A stretch of DNA of 64,000 bases from Tubiluchus corallicola (GCA_030141605.1 JAQGDQ010002367.1:372501-436500), one strand, 5' to 3'. Shown: positions 1 through 14,100, counted from the stretch's first letter. The notes: generated by a model not told the origin, from the letters alone. A program made the numbers and translations.

Positions 1-853
1 ACACGCGAAGCTTTTTAATTCTGCAGTGTTTCCTTTTTTATTGCACCCAATCAATTCAGGCGATAAACCAGAAATTAGACAGAATGGAAACTGTAGGATG
101 GAAAAGGCAGACGAACAGACAGACATCACATTACCCGTGATGATGACCACGATGATGATGATAATGGTGATGATGACATCAATAATAAATGATTCATGAA
201 ATAAAACAAAACGAATTGTATGTATCAAACTTATATTAATATTAACTTTGGTATCAGCAGTTCACAGAGGTTTTTTTGTGCATGTCTGTGGTTTAGTGCA
301 TGGAGGTCTACTCTTCACGTAACTGCATCAAAACCTGCCCTTTTTTGAGGTTGCAAAGTTTCATTTTTCGTAGATGGTGGTGGCTGAGCTCATCCTTAAT
401 GAACAGACCTGTGAAATTGCATTTTGTAAATTGTGCGGTAGGACTGCGCGATGACTTACAAGATTTTCTGAAGCTTCTGTTTAATCAACCCGGGCCGGAC
501 GATGAAAGGTGTAGATATAATAACTGAATTACAAGAGTAATCTGAAAATGTGCTCTTTGAAATAAGATTAACATTTCCGGTACGAAGCAATTACATATAT
601 TGCGCAGTAGAAAAATTCTTGATAATAAAGTTGCACAGAAAAATGTATGAGACATGCAAAGTTTCAGAATTGCACTACAGTGGTTCTTACATTTTTACTT
701 AATAGAACTCAATCAGAAATATTTAAGATGATGTACGTAAAGTACCCAATGTAAATAAATCCTTTTAAAATGAAAACTTGAAAACCCACAGTAGACGAAT
801 CAGCTGAACGCATGGAACTATAAGGTCAGACCCCACACAAATAGAAAAAAATC
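1..853. other. Intergenic, no gene seen
   Basis: I see no coding exon here. A short impure GAT/GATGAT run lies near 138-180. The longest open frames are short, lack family resemblance and have no paired splice sites. Confidence 0.6.
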
Positions 854-964
<111 letters not shown>

Positions 965-1030
965 TTATTATTTCAGCATTGCAAACGCCCATTATTAAAG
1001 GCTCTTTCATAACATCTGTAAATGCACTGA

Positions 1031-2600
1031 TCACATTTGACTATCTATGAGTGTGGACTCTACGTTATTGCCTTGCAGTTTAGTCACTAAATTATCTCTT
1101 TTTTCTGTATTAATCAGTTCACAATCAAAAAGAAGATGTTCTACCATTTGGCAAGGATAACCAAATTCATATACAGGATTTAGGCACTTTCCTATTTTAT
1201 GCAGAAACTGTCTGAATTTTTCTTGATTTACTAAAAAAACAAAGACAATTTATTATCACTGATCTTGAGTTTCCTACTGGAAAAATTATTGGTTGCTGAT
1301 AATTATCCTCGTGTTGTAAATCTGCTGTGCCATTGATTCATTAAGACTGACTCGATCTCAGATCTTTTATATAATAGCACATCAGGTGGGTGTTGTTCTA
1401 GGTCTGAAGTCCGCAGTATAATTGACCTGTTTCACCAGTAACTGCCCAGTGGCATTTCATAAAATGTTTATAAGCTCCTTGTCTATTGTCTTGGAAAATA
1501 CGTACCACATTTTGATGCACCATATCATCTTTACAGCCGTTTAGCATTTTTAACATGAATTAAATAATAACCACGCGATTGTATTCTATGTCTAATGGTT
1601 TTAGCCACATATGGTGGTTAAAAAACCAAGGTTACCAAGTTGATTCAGGTTGGCATTGTCAAATCCAAATAGAATTACTTCTGTTTTATTTAGCGCACAG
1701 TTTGTACCCAGTCTCCATTTATAGCACCACTCATAGTCCTCACAACAATTTTGGACTATATAATGGCATTGCTCAGGAGATGGATGCGACATTATAATAC
1801 TGCTATCACCAGCATATTTAAACGCATACACATTTTTGAAGTGGGTAATATCACTAAACAAGTCATTTACAAAAAAGGTGAAAAGCAGAGGTGACAGTAC
1901 CGAGCCTTGAGGCAGGCCAATATTGCAGTTTCTTTCTGATGATGTGTAGTCTCCTCTTCTTAAATGCACTTTTCTATTTTGTAGGAAGTCCTTTATTAGC
2001 CCGAGAATGTTTCCAGTGGTGCCAGAAGTCATCAGTTTGAATAGCAGACCATCTATCCAAACGCTATCAAATGCGCGTTCAAAGTTGCAGCAAATGCACA
2101 CACACTTATTTCCATGAAAAACTTCGTTCTGAAGCACAGAAGTCATCCTCACAAGACATCTAATTGTACTGTGATTGGGTTTAAACCCTTTTTGCTCTTT
2201 ATCTAGCAAATTGTTAAGTTCAAGGAATTTCCGTAATCTGTTAGATATTAATCTCTCAATGAGTTTGCCAAAGTATGAAGAGATGGAGATTGGTCTGTAT
2301 GATCCTGGTTGACTATAAGATCGTTTGTCTGGCTTTGGTAAAAATATGACCTTAGATTGCTGCCATATCCACACTCGTTGTTTAATGCACATGTTGCTGA
2401 GCTGTAGAATGATGGCCCAGTATCCCATGTGCTTTAACGTGAGAGGATGATGCCCATAGACGTCTAGATTCTTTCCGCTGGTTACTGTTTGTTTAATGGC
2501 CCTGCTTAAGTCTACCACAGTGAAGTTTTTATTTAGGCATTCGGGATCATCATTAGTAAAGTGCTTTCTGTAATGACCAGCTTAGCATATATGTTTGCAT
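1031..2600 (-). pseudogene. Non-LTR retrotransposon (LINE) reverse transcriptase relic
   Basis: The minus strand encodes about 330 residues of a LINE reverse transcriptase, open from about 2600 down to 1601. Recognisable blocks in order are a region with LKHMG, KVIFLPKPDK, SYRPISISSYFGKLIERLI, an FERAFDSVW block, GLPQGSVLSPLLFTFFVNDL, and KYAGDSSII in place of the usual YADD box. After a frameshift and stops near 1600-1250 the C-terminal part resumes at about 1235-1031. There it reads CQMVEHLLFDC, the cysteine/histidine motif common near the end of such ORFs, and it stops at 1031-1033. Two metal-binding positions are changed: Asp to Asn before FERAFD, and the first Asp of YADD to Gly. The copy is therefore inactive even though its frame is long. 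The 5' part (endonuclease, ORF1) is missing. Clade assignment (CR1/Jockey-like) is tentative. Confidence 0.88.
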
Positions 2601-2619
2601 TTGTAACTAGATTTAGTTA

Positions 2620-5600
2620 TTACTATCCCCGCTTAACTTTGTTATGGAATGAGATATGTTTTTTGGCCAATGTAAACTTTACGGGAGTATAAGTAATTTA
2701 GTCTGGACTGTATAAAATTGTTTATAGCTGTTCAATGTACAAACCAGGTGTTACACTTTAGTTATGCTCATAGGTCGAAACTAGGGTAAACTCGACGAAC
2801 GGATATGCAAATACAGGTTATCCTGCTATAGTGTTATTGAAGCCAGGCTATTAGACAACCTGTTTTAGAGGTTTTTTCACACAGGTGTAGGGAGAATGAC
2901 TTGGCAAGAGAGATTTGCAGGCAGATATAATGCTGGACAGTTTTTTAACTTTTGTTTTGCTTCTTGGCACATAAATCATGAAACTTTAGATGGCTCTACC
3001 TAATGCTAATGTTTTGAGAGAGTTCCAACTACGTGTTAATGACTATTTGTGTGGGCAGTTCTAGTATCAAGCCCAGTTCACCATTTGTTTACATCGAGTT
3101 ACATTGTGACATCTGACGTGATAACCAAACTACCGGTCTACCAACGCAGGACGCTTCCAGGAACTACTCCCATCTGTTTATGACATCGCAGTTCAGCTAT
3201 GCTCAAAACACCCGGGTGAGCACTCCGATGTTGTGGATCCGCCACCTTCGTCGTCGAGCTGCCGCCGATAAGTATTGCTGACGTATACTTTCATTGATGC
3301 AGAGACTGTAAGTGATAAATTCTCGTTTCTTTTACTTAACTATTAGGCGACTGCCTGTTGCTTCGTTCTGTTCAACGATGCTTGTTTTGACTGGCTGGAG
3401 ACTAGTGGTAAAACTAAGACTCAGTTGAAAGTTCTGATGCCTACATTACAGCCTCGTGAGGATGGAGCTTTACTTTAGGGACTTAACATAAACAAACATT
3501 GGTGAACTGTTAGATTATCTTTTATGTTAGCCAAAGATAATTTTTGGGTATTGTTTGTAGCACCTGAAAGTATTTCCGGTCTGTAAATTTTGAGTAGTGT
3601 AGAACACATGTTTATTGAACGGGTACCAATTAACTCCTGTCACTTGGTTTGAACTAATTTTATATCATCAACGTTTATGAATATTAAAGTATTATCTTAT
3701 CATAAATACTGCATAAAATTAGTTTTACGTTTTGTGTTCAAGCAACATGTTGAGTAAAAACTGAGTAGTATGACACACGCTACCAAACAATAAGAGCGCT
3801 GATTGCTCATACTTGATTGTGAGATCCGCCCCACATTACACTCACTAGCCTCCCCTAGAATATTTTCCACAATAGTTTTCCATAAAGGGTCAAACTCTCT
3901 TTTTCTAATATGACTTCCGCTGAAGAACTCTCTTTTCTGGGCCAAAACAACCGGCCCTTTCTACTCAGTTTAAAAGTATTTTATTACATATGTAAGCAGT
4001 TAAATAAACTGAGCTCGGTTTCGATTAATCATGCAAACGCATGAGTGAGAGAACGGTTCAAGGAAGAGAGAAAGAACCAGAGCTACAGCCAGAGCCAGAG
4101 AGGTCTAGTGACCTATATGTATAACGTAAATACTTTAAACCGTATGATCAATGGATTACTTGATATTAGTGATTCAACATTATTGCATTTGTCTATAATC
4201 ATTGACTTGGAGAAATTTGCATTCTGTTCCCATTCACGCATCCACTGCACTTTAGCTTTTAACCGACAATTATTATAGTCTAAGAACTCCTCTTGCGCGT
4301 ACAATGCGTTACTATTTGCGGAGCCATTAGGAGGTCACGCTTGCAGGCTGTGCCGAAGAGCATGAAGAATTCAGAAATAACGCCAAAGAAGTTCTTAGCT
4401 ATCTACGTAGTGCGGACCACCTAGGATGAAAGTTGCGGGGAAAAAGTAGTGAGACGACGAGTAAAGTTGTTGTCGTGAACGTCCGCAAGGGAGAGCAAGT
4501 TGATGTTCTCGTACAATATTTGTAAAAGCAATCGATTCTTTTATTTTATTATAATATTATTAAAAGCACGATATTATAATAAAGGATGTCTCATAAATCA
4601 TTCGCTAATTTGATTTATGATACATACAACTTCTTATGGGAGCACGGCATGGTAGTTGATTAATACATGCTGACATTTAATCAGCAGGTCACCTTCCAAT
4701 TGCGAGACATATGAGCTACTTTACATATATGTCAGTGTGTCGGTATCCTCGCTGTCTGGGAAACTGGCCCAGCATAGTTTCCGATCCTCAGCTTGACATA
4801 GGCAAAACAGTAGGAGCCTTTGGATGCTTGAAGCCATCATCTCTGCTCACTATGTCATATACCTGAGTGACACCGAACACAAAGAACCATTTTAACAAAA
4901 ATGCCAAGAGCTCTTTATTGAAAGTTTTAAAGCATCTTTAATTCTTATGAAGTTAACATTCTTGAACACGAATAACTTCGTTAATTGGCTGTTAACTGAA
5001 GTAATGACTATTTTTATGGCTCGCCGTGCACAATCCACTGCAGTAAGATTCAAATCAGCAGTAGAAAAGCGGGTGTATTTGCAGAAAGCATTATAGTAAT
5101 TAAGAATTATGAAAACGTGAACGTTTGTTGTCACTGCTCGGTGCTTAATGGTTGTACAACAGGCTAGAAAATTTTTCATTGGTCATTAAGATTACTGCTG
5201 ATCATCATTTGAATTTTATAAACATAGCCTGTAGGGGATTATAGATAGGTGCTATCCTCAAACATAAGTCAAGTAAAGGAAAGAAAAAAAGGAGAAATGA
5301 AAAAAAGTAGAAAAAATTAAAGAAAGAATGAACAAGCGAAAAAAGAGGAAGTGAAAAACAAACATTGGAATACGCGAACAAACAAACAAACGAACGAACG
5401 AACATACAAACAAACAGACAAACAAATGTGTACGAACAAACATGCGAAGGCACGCATGTCGTACATTATTGGAATCTGAAAGTTACCAGTAAACACGACT
5501 AAAATGTTTACATTCACCCTTTTAAAAAAGCAAATAGATGCACAAAATACTTGTTAAGTGGTGCGCAGAAACTTCAATAATCGTACTGAAAACATACACT

Positions 5601-8097
5601 ACATTCAATAACAAAACTAGAGTGCCAACTTGACTATTTATGAAACGCCTGAATTCGATACACATATTAAACATGTATACTGGGAAACTAGCTCATGTTG
5701 AAGTACTTTACTTGAAACCAATGGCTTCGTGTTACAGTTGGCTGCTAAATAATTCATTTTCCCATAAGTGATCTCCCAAAATGCTTAATGGAAGGGGGTG
5801 AAGTTACGCTATAGCAGAAGCTGCTGAATCTCTAGCCAGTAAATCTAATTAGTTCTTCTTCAAGCAGCTGACATATCAATATCACGCAGATATCGAAAAT
5901 TAATCAAAGCTGGCAGCTCATATCTGATAGTTGAAGCCAGTGTTGGTATTTCGTTACAATGCTTAGGGAGTTGTGGAGTATTAATCATTTCAGAATATGA
6001 CATAGTCGATGGTCGAAAACTGAGGACAAAGCGGTAATTCATAGCTGAAAGGATATAATTTTTTATCCATTTTTGCGTCAAAAGACCCTCTAGTAAAATT
6101 CATGCTCTAAATATTTTAAGATTACCAAGCAGCATAATTTTACTGCTGTTAATGTTTACAAATTAAAAAGTGTCATTAACTAATATAATGTTTATGTAAA
6201 GTAATCACACTCCCTTGGTCACTTTACACACCTAAAATCTATAAAAGGGTACTATTTCTGATCATCGTTCCAGAAAGGTAAGTGACTTGTAGCAGTGACA
6301 CACTTGACTGCCATCTTGCCGCTAATTACTTCCCCATTACCGCCACGCTGCCCTAGAATTAGCAGAATGTAGGACTTGCTTAAAGCTTTACCTTGGATTG
6401 TGAAACTGACACACAATTTTCTTAATTTTGATGTTTTTCTTTTAGTAACATACATTACAGCATTTTACTGCCGTCTGTTTTCCCGGAAATGTTTGTTACA
6501 CTGCCAATTTTAACGTTTTCAAGAAAAGCTTCGAACGAAAGGAGGCGTTGTGACCTTCTCTATATGTGTGCATGTGTGCGCGTCCGCGTGCGCGTATGTG
6601 CCCAAAACCTTTTTAATTTAGTTTTGTCTAGAACTGGAAAACCCGTATACGAACCAGTCTTACTGTTGGTTTCATGAACACAAAATGTATTGCATATTAA
6701 ATAAATCCAAAACCTGTTCTTTAACTGAACATAACTTTGTGTTAGAGATTAATTATTGTGTTAATTTTATTGTGTTAATTTGTTGTTCAGACTTGACATT
6801 TTCACAATGAGATGAAAATAGAACCCGAAGTCATGAGATGTCTCCATCGTTAGAAACCACAATTATATCTCACGTCTTCATCATAAATTCTTAAAACGCA
6901 CAAAAAACTGGAAGAAATTGATAATATAACGCGTAAACTGTAGTTAATTTTGAGGGTGTTGACTGGTAATAAAAATTATTTTCTAAGTAGCTACTATAAT
7001 TTCTCTGCATGGAAGTACAATGCTAACCTTGTGGGTAATAGCCACTATACGTGTTTGCATATTCCCACGAGAAATAGAAATACAAAGAATATTTTTACAC
7101 GCAGTTTTGTTTACAGACGTTTGACCAGTGACTTGCGAAAATTGACAAGATTTCTTGAAATTAAAAGTATCACCAGATAATGTTAAAAGTATTTTCAATA
7201 GAACTATAGAAGTTATACCTCTAAAAACTAAAGCGGTTTCCCATTAAAGCTGAACAGCCTTTCAGCGTATCCGCTTGCCGCATCTTAAACGATTCTTAAA
7301 TGATAGAAAAGGTCACAAGTCACAACATCTGTTTTCGTTCGTAGTTTTTCTTGAGAACTTGAGAAGAAAACATTAAAATTGGCAGTGTAACAAACTGCTT
7401 CATTTATCAGTTTATTTTCGTGAAATCAGACGGCAGTAAAATACTGTAATGTGAGTTCTATTAAAAAAACATCAAGAGCAAGTAAAGTAGTGCCTTTAAG
7501 CAAGTTTTAAATTCTAGCATTCTGCCTAGTGCTGAGAACAGAAAGGCGATAACGGTGGAAGTAAATAATGGCGAGATTGCAGTTTGCAATATTATAGCAA
7601 ATGTGTACTGACGCTATACAGAATTCATTCATTCGGCGATTAATGGTCCAGAATGCTTGAAACCAGCAGTAGCTAGAGAATATGTAAAAGAACAATTCCA
7701 GGCCAATTCCACAACTACCTGTCTTTGTTTCTGCTGAATCGTTCTCCTAGCCCAAATCATCGCAAGTTTCATTTAAACGCAGCCTGTTTAGCATCTCGTG
7801 ATTCTTGTCTATCTGGTAATTTTGAAGATTCTCTGCTAATTACAATATATATGTTGGATTACTCCAAAATCTGGGAGTTAAACCTTAGTCTTGTGCCTTT
7901 GTGTCAGAGATATTGAACAGTAATTTGCATTAATAAACCACTTTAGTGCTGACGTTTATTTAGTTAAATAGGCAAAGACAACAATCTGCATCTAAACATG
8001 AATAAAGATGCCTTGCTCATGTTAACAGTAGGAATTGTTTTAAGAGTATTACTGCAGGACTGAGCTTCCTCAAGAATCAATCAAATACGAATTTTAA
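2620..8097. other. No gene assigned; may include introns and exons of the UNC93-like gene
   Basis: This lies downstream (minus strand) of the UNC93-like first coding exon, so later exons of that gene would be expected here or beyond the left edge. I found none that matched the family. A less AT-rich patch at about 3060-3480 has an exon-like composition but no recognisable product. An impure (AAAC/GAAC)n run lies near 5376-5430, and a short alternating CG/TG run near 6565-6600. Confidence 0.4.
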
Positions 8098-8121
8098 TTA
8101 ATGTGTTAGGACGTTACTTAC

Positions 8122-9645
8122 TTTTGTGAAGTCTGCATAGACAAAACCTTGCTCCAGTCCAGTGAAGAACATCAGTGCCAAAAGCACAAGCGTCCTACTG
8201 TCCTGCAAGACCCTGACTGTCTTATTCATTAAATATCTTGTGCTTTTTCGTCGTGTATGATGATGTCCACCACTGTGACTTGTGCTGGCTTCAAATCGGT
8301 CCATAAATACCGTACTCAAAATTGTTGCCAATATGCCACAGCCCAAGAACACAGTCATTATCAGGAACACAGTATTCACTTCCTGTTTGTCATAGAAAAC
8401 AGTTGTGAAATTGTACAAAAATGGCTTGTCCATCGTGCACACTTGAGCACCGCAAATTAGTTTTGTCCGAAATGGTGACGCTGTACTTTTGATGTTACTG
8501 GAATGTTGATCTGTGTAATGTGTGAACACAACAACGGCGACAGTGTTGCCAAGTGCTATGCTCATATTATAAATGGTGCTGAAGATACGATTGAATCTGT
8601 TGAGGACGCGCTCCGTAACCTCTTCTGTGATTACGGCATATTTACGTGCCGTAGCATAGAGGTATAAAGTTTGCGCATTCCACAATGGACACGAGATCAG
8701 TCCAGCAATGACTGAAGTAGGAATAATGGTATAATACACCGGGTATAGATTTGCACCAAAATAGCAGCTGTATATTACGAATGCCATTACGATTGTCCAT
8801 TTGGGTGTCAGTTTGTTCGTAACAACCGAGCTAAACAATCCCGAAACTGACATGGCAGCGTAAAAGACAGTGAGTGTTAAAAAGCGCGATGACGATGCTT
8901 GTTCTGTTCGGAGTATACTGTGGTAATTTCGCAGGACGTTAAAGCCGGTAAAGTTTAGCATAAATGCTGCGGATAGTATCAGTAAATTTTTCACTGCCCG
9001 TATTTGCTTGCAGATGTTACCCTTCTTCGGCTTAAGGTCGAGGTGTTGCAGATGCAGATGGGCTGCTGGAAGAGCTGTCAAAGCAATAGCATGAGGGAGG
9101 TAGGCTCCATAGCAGGACACCGACCTTTCAGCCTTCTTGGTACTCATGACGTTGACGTCAGAGAGGGACAACCTGATCGCGTGTGCTAGGTCTTTCTTGG
9201 CAGGTGATGGTAAGCTTGGCTTTGCACTACTCGATGGGCTGGGAAGTGGTTCCGGTTTCACACTGATGCTTGTTTTGTGAACTTGGTTATCGCAAAGGGA
9301 TGACCTTGGTGACATGACCGGTGATGATTCAGGAGATTCTTCAATAGATTCAATTGGAGGTTGATGAGACGTCGTAGCACGAGGCGATGACCGATGTCGA
9401 CTGGAATCAACATTGCTCACTCGCCGACTACCAAATAATCCCAAATCAGCTGTGCTTAACTTTCTTCCGGGCAATGCTTCAAATATGGAGTATTTGCGTC
9501 CCATTATTTCAGCTGTACTGCATTTGTGTCCTGATCCAGGGACAGCAGCCGCTATTCCGGGTAGCCCAACTGCAGCCGGAAGTTCAATGACGCTGTACTT
9601 CCGAGGAGGGTAGACCCTCTCCAAAGCTGACAACTTTCCGGCCAT
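8122..9645 (-). CDS. UNC93-like major facilitator membrane protein, N-terminal coding exon (partial)
   Basis: One exon encodes 508 residues and ends at a perfect donor (GTAAGT, 8121-8116) directly after GLEQGFVYADFTK, so the gene continues to lower coordinates. The exon probably begins at a TTTCAG acceptor near 9700, leaving about 54 bases of 5' UTR before the ATG at 9645. Residues 1-215 are a Ser/Pro/Arg-rich, presumably cytosolic, tail. Hydrophobic segments follow at about 220-238, 255-276, 283-300, 305-325, 355-375, 425-446 and 485-500. The stretch with WTIVMAF, YTIIPTSVIAGL and CPLWNAQTLYL matches the UNC93 family, in which IPTSV.LG and PLW.AQ are typical. UNC93 proteins are 11-12-span MFS-fold proteins with regulatory roles (UNC93B1 chaperones Toll-like receptors; nematode UNC-93 regulates a K+ channel). 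Transport activity is generally unproven. The long N-terminal tail with repeated R-K-x-S motifs is unusual. The C-terminal half was not found. Confidence 0.88.
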
Positions 9646-9699
9646 TATGATGTGTGCGTGACTGAGTTACACCATAAAATTTTCCACATTCACATTAGT

Positions 9700-10770
9700 C
9701 TGAAACATAATAGTAAAAAAGTATTACTAATTTACTAGTAAAACAATGCAGAGACATAATGCAATATGAACTTCAAATGCTGTTAATGAAATGTAAAGCT
9801 AATGCGATGTTGTAACGCGTGCTTTTCAGCTAATCTTGGCCTCTAAAGACATTGCAATTTTATTGTCAAAGAAGCTCAGTCGTATATCTAGTTACTGTAT
9901 ACCAATAGCCAGTTGGTAATTTAGTTGCGTCTCTATGCCAGCATGAATAATCGGAAGAATCTTTAACACCAAACTTGTCACAGGGATAGCCAAAACACTC
10001 ACTGCTTTTTGGCTCAGAAGGTCAAATTCAAAACCAAAAGGTCACAAGATTAAAAAATGCCAAATACTTTTTTATCTAAAATAAATGAAGTACGTTTATC
10101 TTGCTTGTTTAAAAAATAAAACAAAATGCCGTTTAACACAATGCGTGTCACAAAAGCGAGACCGCTAAAAATATTACAAATTAATTCATTACAGATAAAA
10201 TTCCACTAATCAATGCACCAGAAATTTTGCGTGACATAATTTTTTCAAGTAGCAACAAAGCTGTGTTTATTAAGCGTTCATTAAAATGACTCAAAGCAAA
10301 GCCTGAAAAATCTTGTCAATATTTTTGCATGCGTGACATGCAGTAAAGCTACTGAAGTGTATGTTCATAAATAATTCTAAAAGCTTGCATTTTATTTGCG
10401 CGCAGTGAAACCTTTTGTTTAATGCGTCATTCTGCTTTTGAGCACTAACAGTTAAACCGAGTACGAGCAATAAAATCACAACGCACCAATCTATAATCAC
10501 CAAACTTGTTGGTCATTCTGCCGTGAAGCCTTCCAGTATGATTCTAACGTTACGAACATTATTACTACTTTAGGTCGTGAAGTACTAATTGTATATTTAA
10601 ATGGTACGATGCTAAAGCATAGTAAAATATTAAGTTATATAATTGCACATTTTGTAGAAATGATGTTTTTGTGTACTCATTTGCTTTTTTGTTTTTAGTA
10701 CTGCTTGAATTTTGTTGTTTGTTAAACCCTATAAACGTTGTCACAGTTAATTATGTACATGAAAGAGCCA
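9700..10770. other. Upstream region of the UNC93-like gene, no exon identified
   Basis: AT-rich sequence upstream of the acceptor near 9700. An upstream non-coding first exon and the promoter of the UNC93-like gene should lie somewhere to the right, but I cannot place them. Confidence 0.4.
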
Positions 10771-11193
10771 ACATGTTTATTAAGCGCATACAGTCGTTTC
10801 GACTTAGCAGTCATTATCGATGCCATAAATTAAACCAAAAACTTTTAATCAGTACATTTGATACTGGAATATTTAAGCCCATAATATGTCATTACATAAT
10901 CAAAGAATAGAATGCAAATTGTCAGAATAAAAGTTGATATAACTAGAAAGACATTCAAAAGGAATGTAAAAATTTACCGTCTGACCAACTCACTTCTTAC
11001 ATTTCTTTTGAAATTCTTTCTAGTTATATCCACGTGTGTTCTAACTATTTAAATTCTATTCTTTGTTTTTGTAACGGTATATTGTATGTCTTAATACTGC
11101 AGTATCAAATGTGCTAATTATTCTTTTTGGTTTCCTTTATATTTGAAAATGACTTGCTAAGTCGAAACGCTCGTCTGCGGTTAATAAATGTAG
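10771..11193. repeat. 423-bp long inverted repeat (MITE-like or foldback element)
   Basis: The arm at 10771-10967 and the arm at 10998-11193 are imperfect reverse complements of each other across about 195 bp, separated by a 30-bp loop. The best-matched blocks are the inner 33 bp (10935-10967 against 10998-11030, four mismatches) and the outer block GTTTCGACTTAGCA. No coding sequence lies inside. The structure fits a non-autonomous foldback or MITE-type DNA transposon. A target-site duplication is not clear. Confidence 0.75.
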
Positions 11194-14100
11194 GAATTAT
11201 CTTTCTTCTTAGAATATAAGAGTGATCTCCTGAAACTTACCGTCTTTACTACATGAATAAAAAGCTACCCTCTTCTTAGTTTCAAAAAGATTTTTTATTT
11301 ATTTCAGGAGCATTCGCCGTATTATTCATATATCTTTCTTCTTTTTGGTCCAAGCCAAGGACTGCCATCCGGTCCTTGTTGATGTTTTAAACAATTTGTC
11401 TTCTTTTCCCTCATCGTCGTCATCATCATCATTCTCACCATCGTCATCATTTGTCGTCATAATCTTCATCTGTCATTGTCATCATCATTATCGTCTACAT
11501 TGTCATCGCCGTTATCACTATTATCGCAACATCATGATTGTTGCCATTGCTGCTTCATTGAATGCGTGCCCTCAATGACGTCAACCCGATCAAATTGATA
11601 CGAATAACCAAGTTACTAACTTTTAAAAAAATTGTAGGTTACTGCTAATAACTAAGTACGGATACCTGGTAGATCCTGCACCAATTAATAACTGTGGATT
11701 CTGCAGTCTCACAATTCAACCTACTACGATTATTTCTTTCTCCGCATCCTCAGGAGATCCAGTCTAGTAATTATCCACCCGCATCATCCTGTCGTAATTT
11801 TGCCTGACCTTTCGGCGCAGTGACAGCTAAAGGAAGCTTTATTTTACAGCTGTTGTAATTAAGTAACCCATAAAATGAACGCGTGAGACCGCTTTCTGAC
11901 AAAAATCAATTAGATGGGCTTGTAAAAAATTAAAACAAAGTTAATGCACTTACAGCAAACGTATAATTATCGTTAATGGATGTAGCGGAAAGATTGCAGG
12001 TATACGATAAAATAATTATTATGTACTATTAGTGGATTTACTTTTCTCGCTTCCTTTCACTAGCGGTACACTATTTAGTCCACAGGGGTTTCATGTAGCC
12101 AGTGTTTGATCCAATAATTCTACGGATATGCGTGTATATAGCACAAATAACGGCAGAATGTCTTTCAAGTCTTAAATAGTTTTTTGTTGATGTTCGCACA
12201 AAGAAGATTTTCAACCTCAAGAAGTTTATTCTCAGCACCGCTAGACCATGTGCAGGTTGTTTACTGTCATCATATCAATATTATGTACGGTATGTATCCA
12301 TCAGTCGATATTTAGAGTAGAGTATTTATTTAGAGTAAAACTGTTAAGAGAAATAGGATAAATTACATTTAGAAGACACTTTACGAAATTAAGCTATTTT
12401 ATTCAACTGTGAACTCTAACAGGTTCTAAAAATATACCAGTGAATCCAAACCTTGCATTTGCGAATTAAATTGACTCAGTATCTAAAACGCAAAGTTGCT
12501 CTTCAATATAGAACTGTGGGCTAAAGCACAACAATGCATGTACGTAGTTAGCAGTAGTGCATGCATTGATTTGTTTAAATAATCGATTTCTGTCAAGTGT
12601 TTGCTCCATGTCATTCATCCAGTATTTACTACTGGAACTAATTTGAAAATTGGTCATTTATAACTCTTGAGCCATGGGTCCTAAGTGTCCTTAAGTTCTG
12701 AAGTATCAGCACATTATTGGCTCCCAAGAGCAAGACAGTTTGACATCTGTCCAATGCTCAGAACAAAGGCCAGAGAAGTTTGGTGCTAAAATTTATTACT
12801 GAAAAGTTTAAAATACCCATTGGTTTTCTCCAAATATTCAAAGTTGACCTCACTTAACAGTAAATTTACAAACTGTAAAAAGTTTCATGCAAACGCTTAA
12901 TACTTGCAATCATTTTAGTTAGGTGATTGTTGTTTAATTCATATGTCTGTAATTATTATATATATATATATATTGTTTTAAATCCAATCTGGGAAACTAA
13001 CAATCAATTTTCATTGAGAATTCAGTGAATTCAATTCGCAGTTAATTCAATCGTATGCTTATAGTAAGCAAGCATAGTATATGATCACGTAAACCACAAT
13101 GTGCTAAATGATGACTTGCAGATTAAGAGCTAATGCTCATGCTGATGCTGATGCTGTCGTTGGGTTCCTTCAATTGCGATACTTTTGAAAAACACACAGA
13201 TCTTTTCTATAAAAATGAGAAACACTGTACATCGTTGTTTTTTAGTCAGCAGTAGATTAAGACTGAGAATATCCATTTTTTCTAAGTCTATAATAATGAA
13301 CTATCAATAAAGGCTGGCTGAATGTCTTTATGTGATTAACAGACGTTTCGCTCCACTTTGAGCGTTGCCAATGTTGTAAAAATTTGTATTGCTAAAAGTA
13401 AACATGCAACATTGTAACAACAAATAGTTCTACGAATCTACACTATGTGTAACAGAGTAGGCCTATGCCAAATTAACATTACGCTGTAACTTATACAATT
13501 CATTCTGTTTTATTCCATCTAGCAAAGCTTCATTTAGCATTGCCAGAGATTCGCGAGCCTATTCAATTCATTTTATTTCTGTCAATGCCAGCTTCTTACG
13601 TGATTGAAATTTTGAAATCTACATCAAACAAGTGCTCTAAATAACCACGTTCTTATAATTGTTGTTTGACTTGTCGATGTTTGACATTTAACATTAAACA
13701 GCGTTTGTGGTACTCAACGGGTTGATTTTTCGAAAAAGAAAAGTGCTTTAATAATTTAGTTTCAACTGCACACGGCAAACAAGCAGGTACTTAAGTTTTT
13801 TTACAAGCATCGGCACTGTGAAAGCACGACTGAGTGTTCAACGTGACAGGCTATACATAATGTAGACCTAGATAGCGGTGGCTGGATCAGACACTAGCTC
13901 ACGGTCTAGAAAAATCACATGACAACTGCAAGGTGAGCTGACAGAGCTTCTGATGCGTTTATATGATATATATTTTAATTAGCATTACAGCAAGTAAAAC
14001 CGCACAGAAACAGTTATCATGTCAGTTACGCGTCCAATTTCTAACTTTGCACAAAGTTGCTTAAGTTGGGATGCTCAGCTATTCTTGCTGCAATCACAGT

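Noticed and set aside
5205-5517. Minus-strand frames rich in Phe, Val and Cys that look like membrane segments
   Set aside because: They arise from an impure (AAAC/GAAC)n and A-rich stretch; no start, splice or family support.
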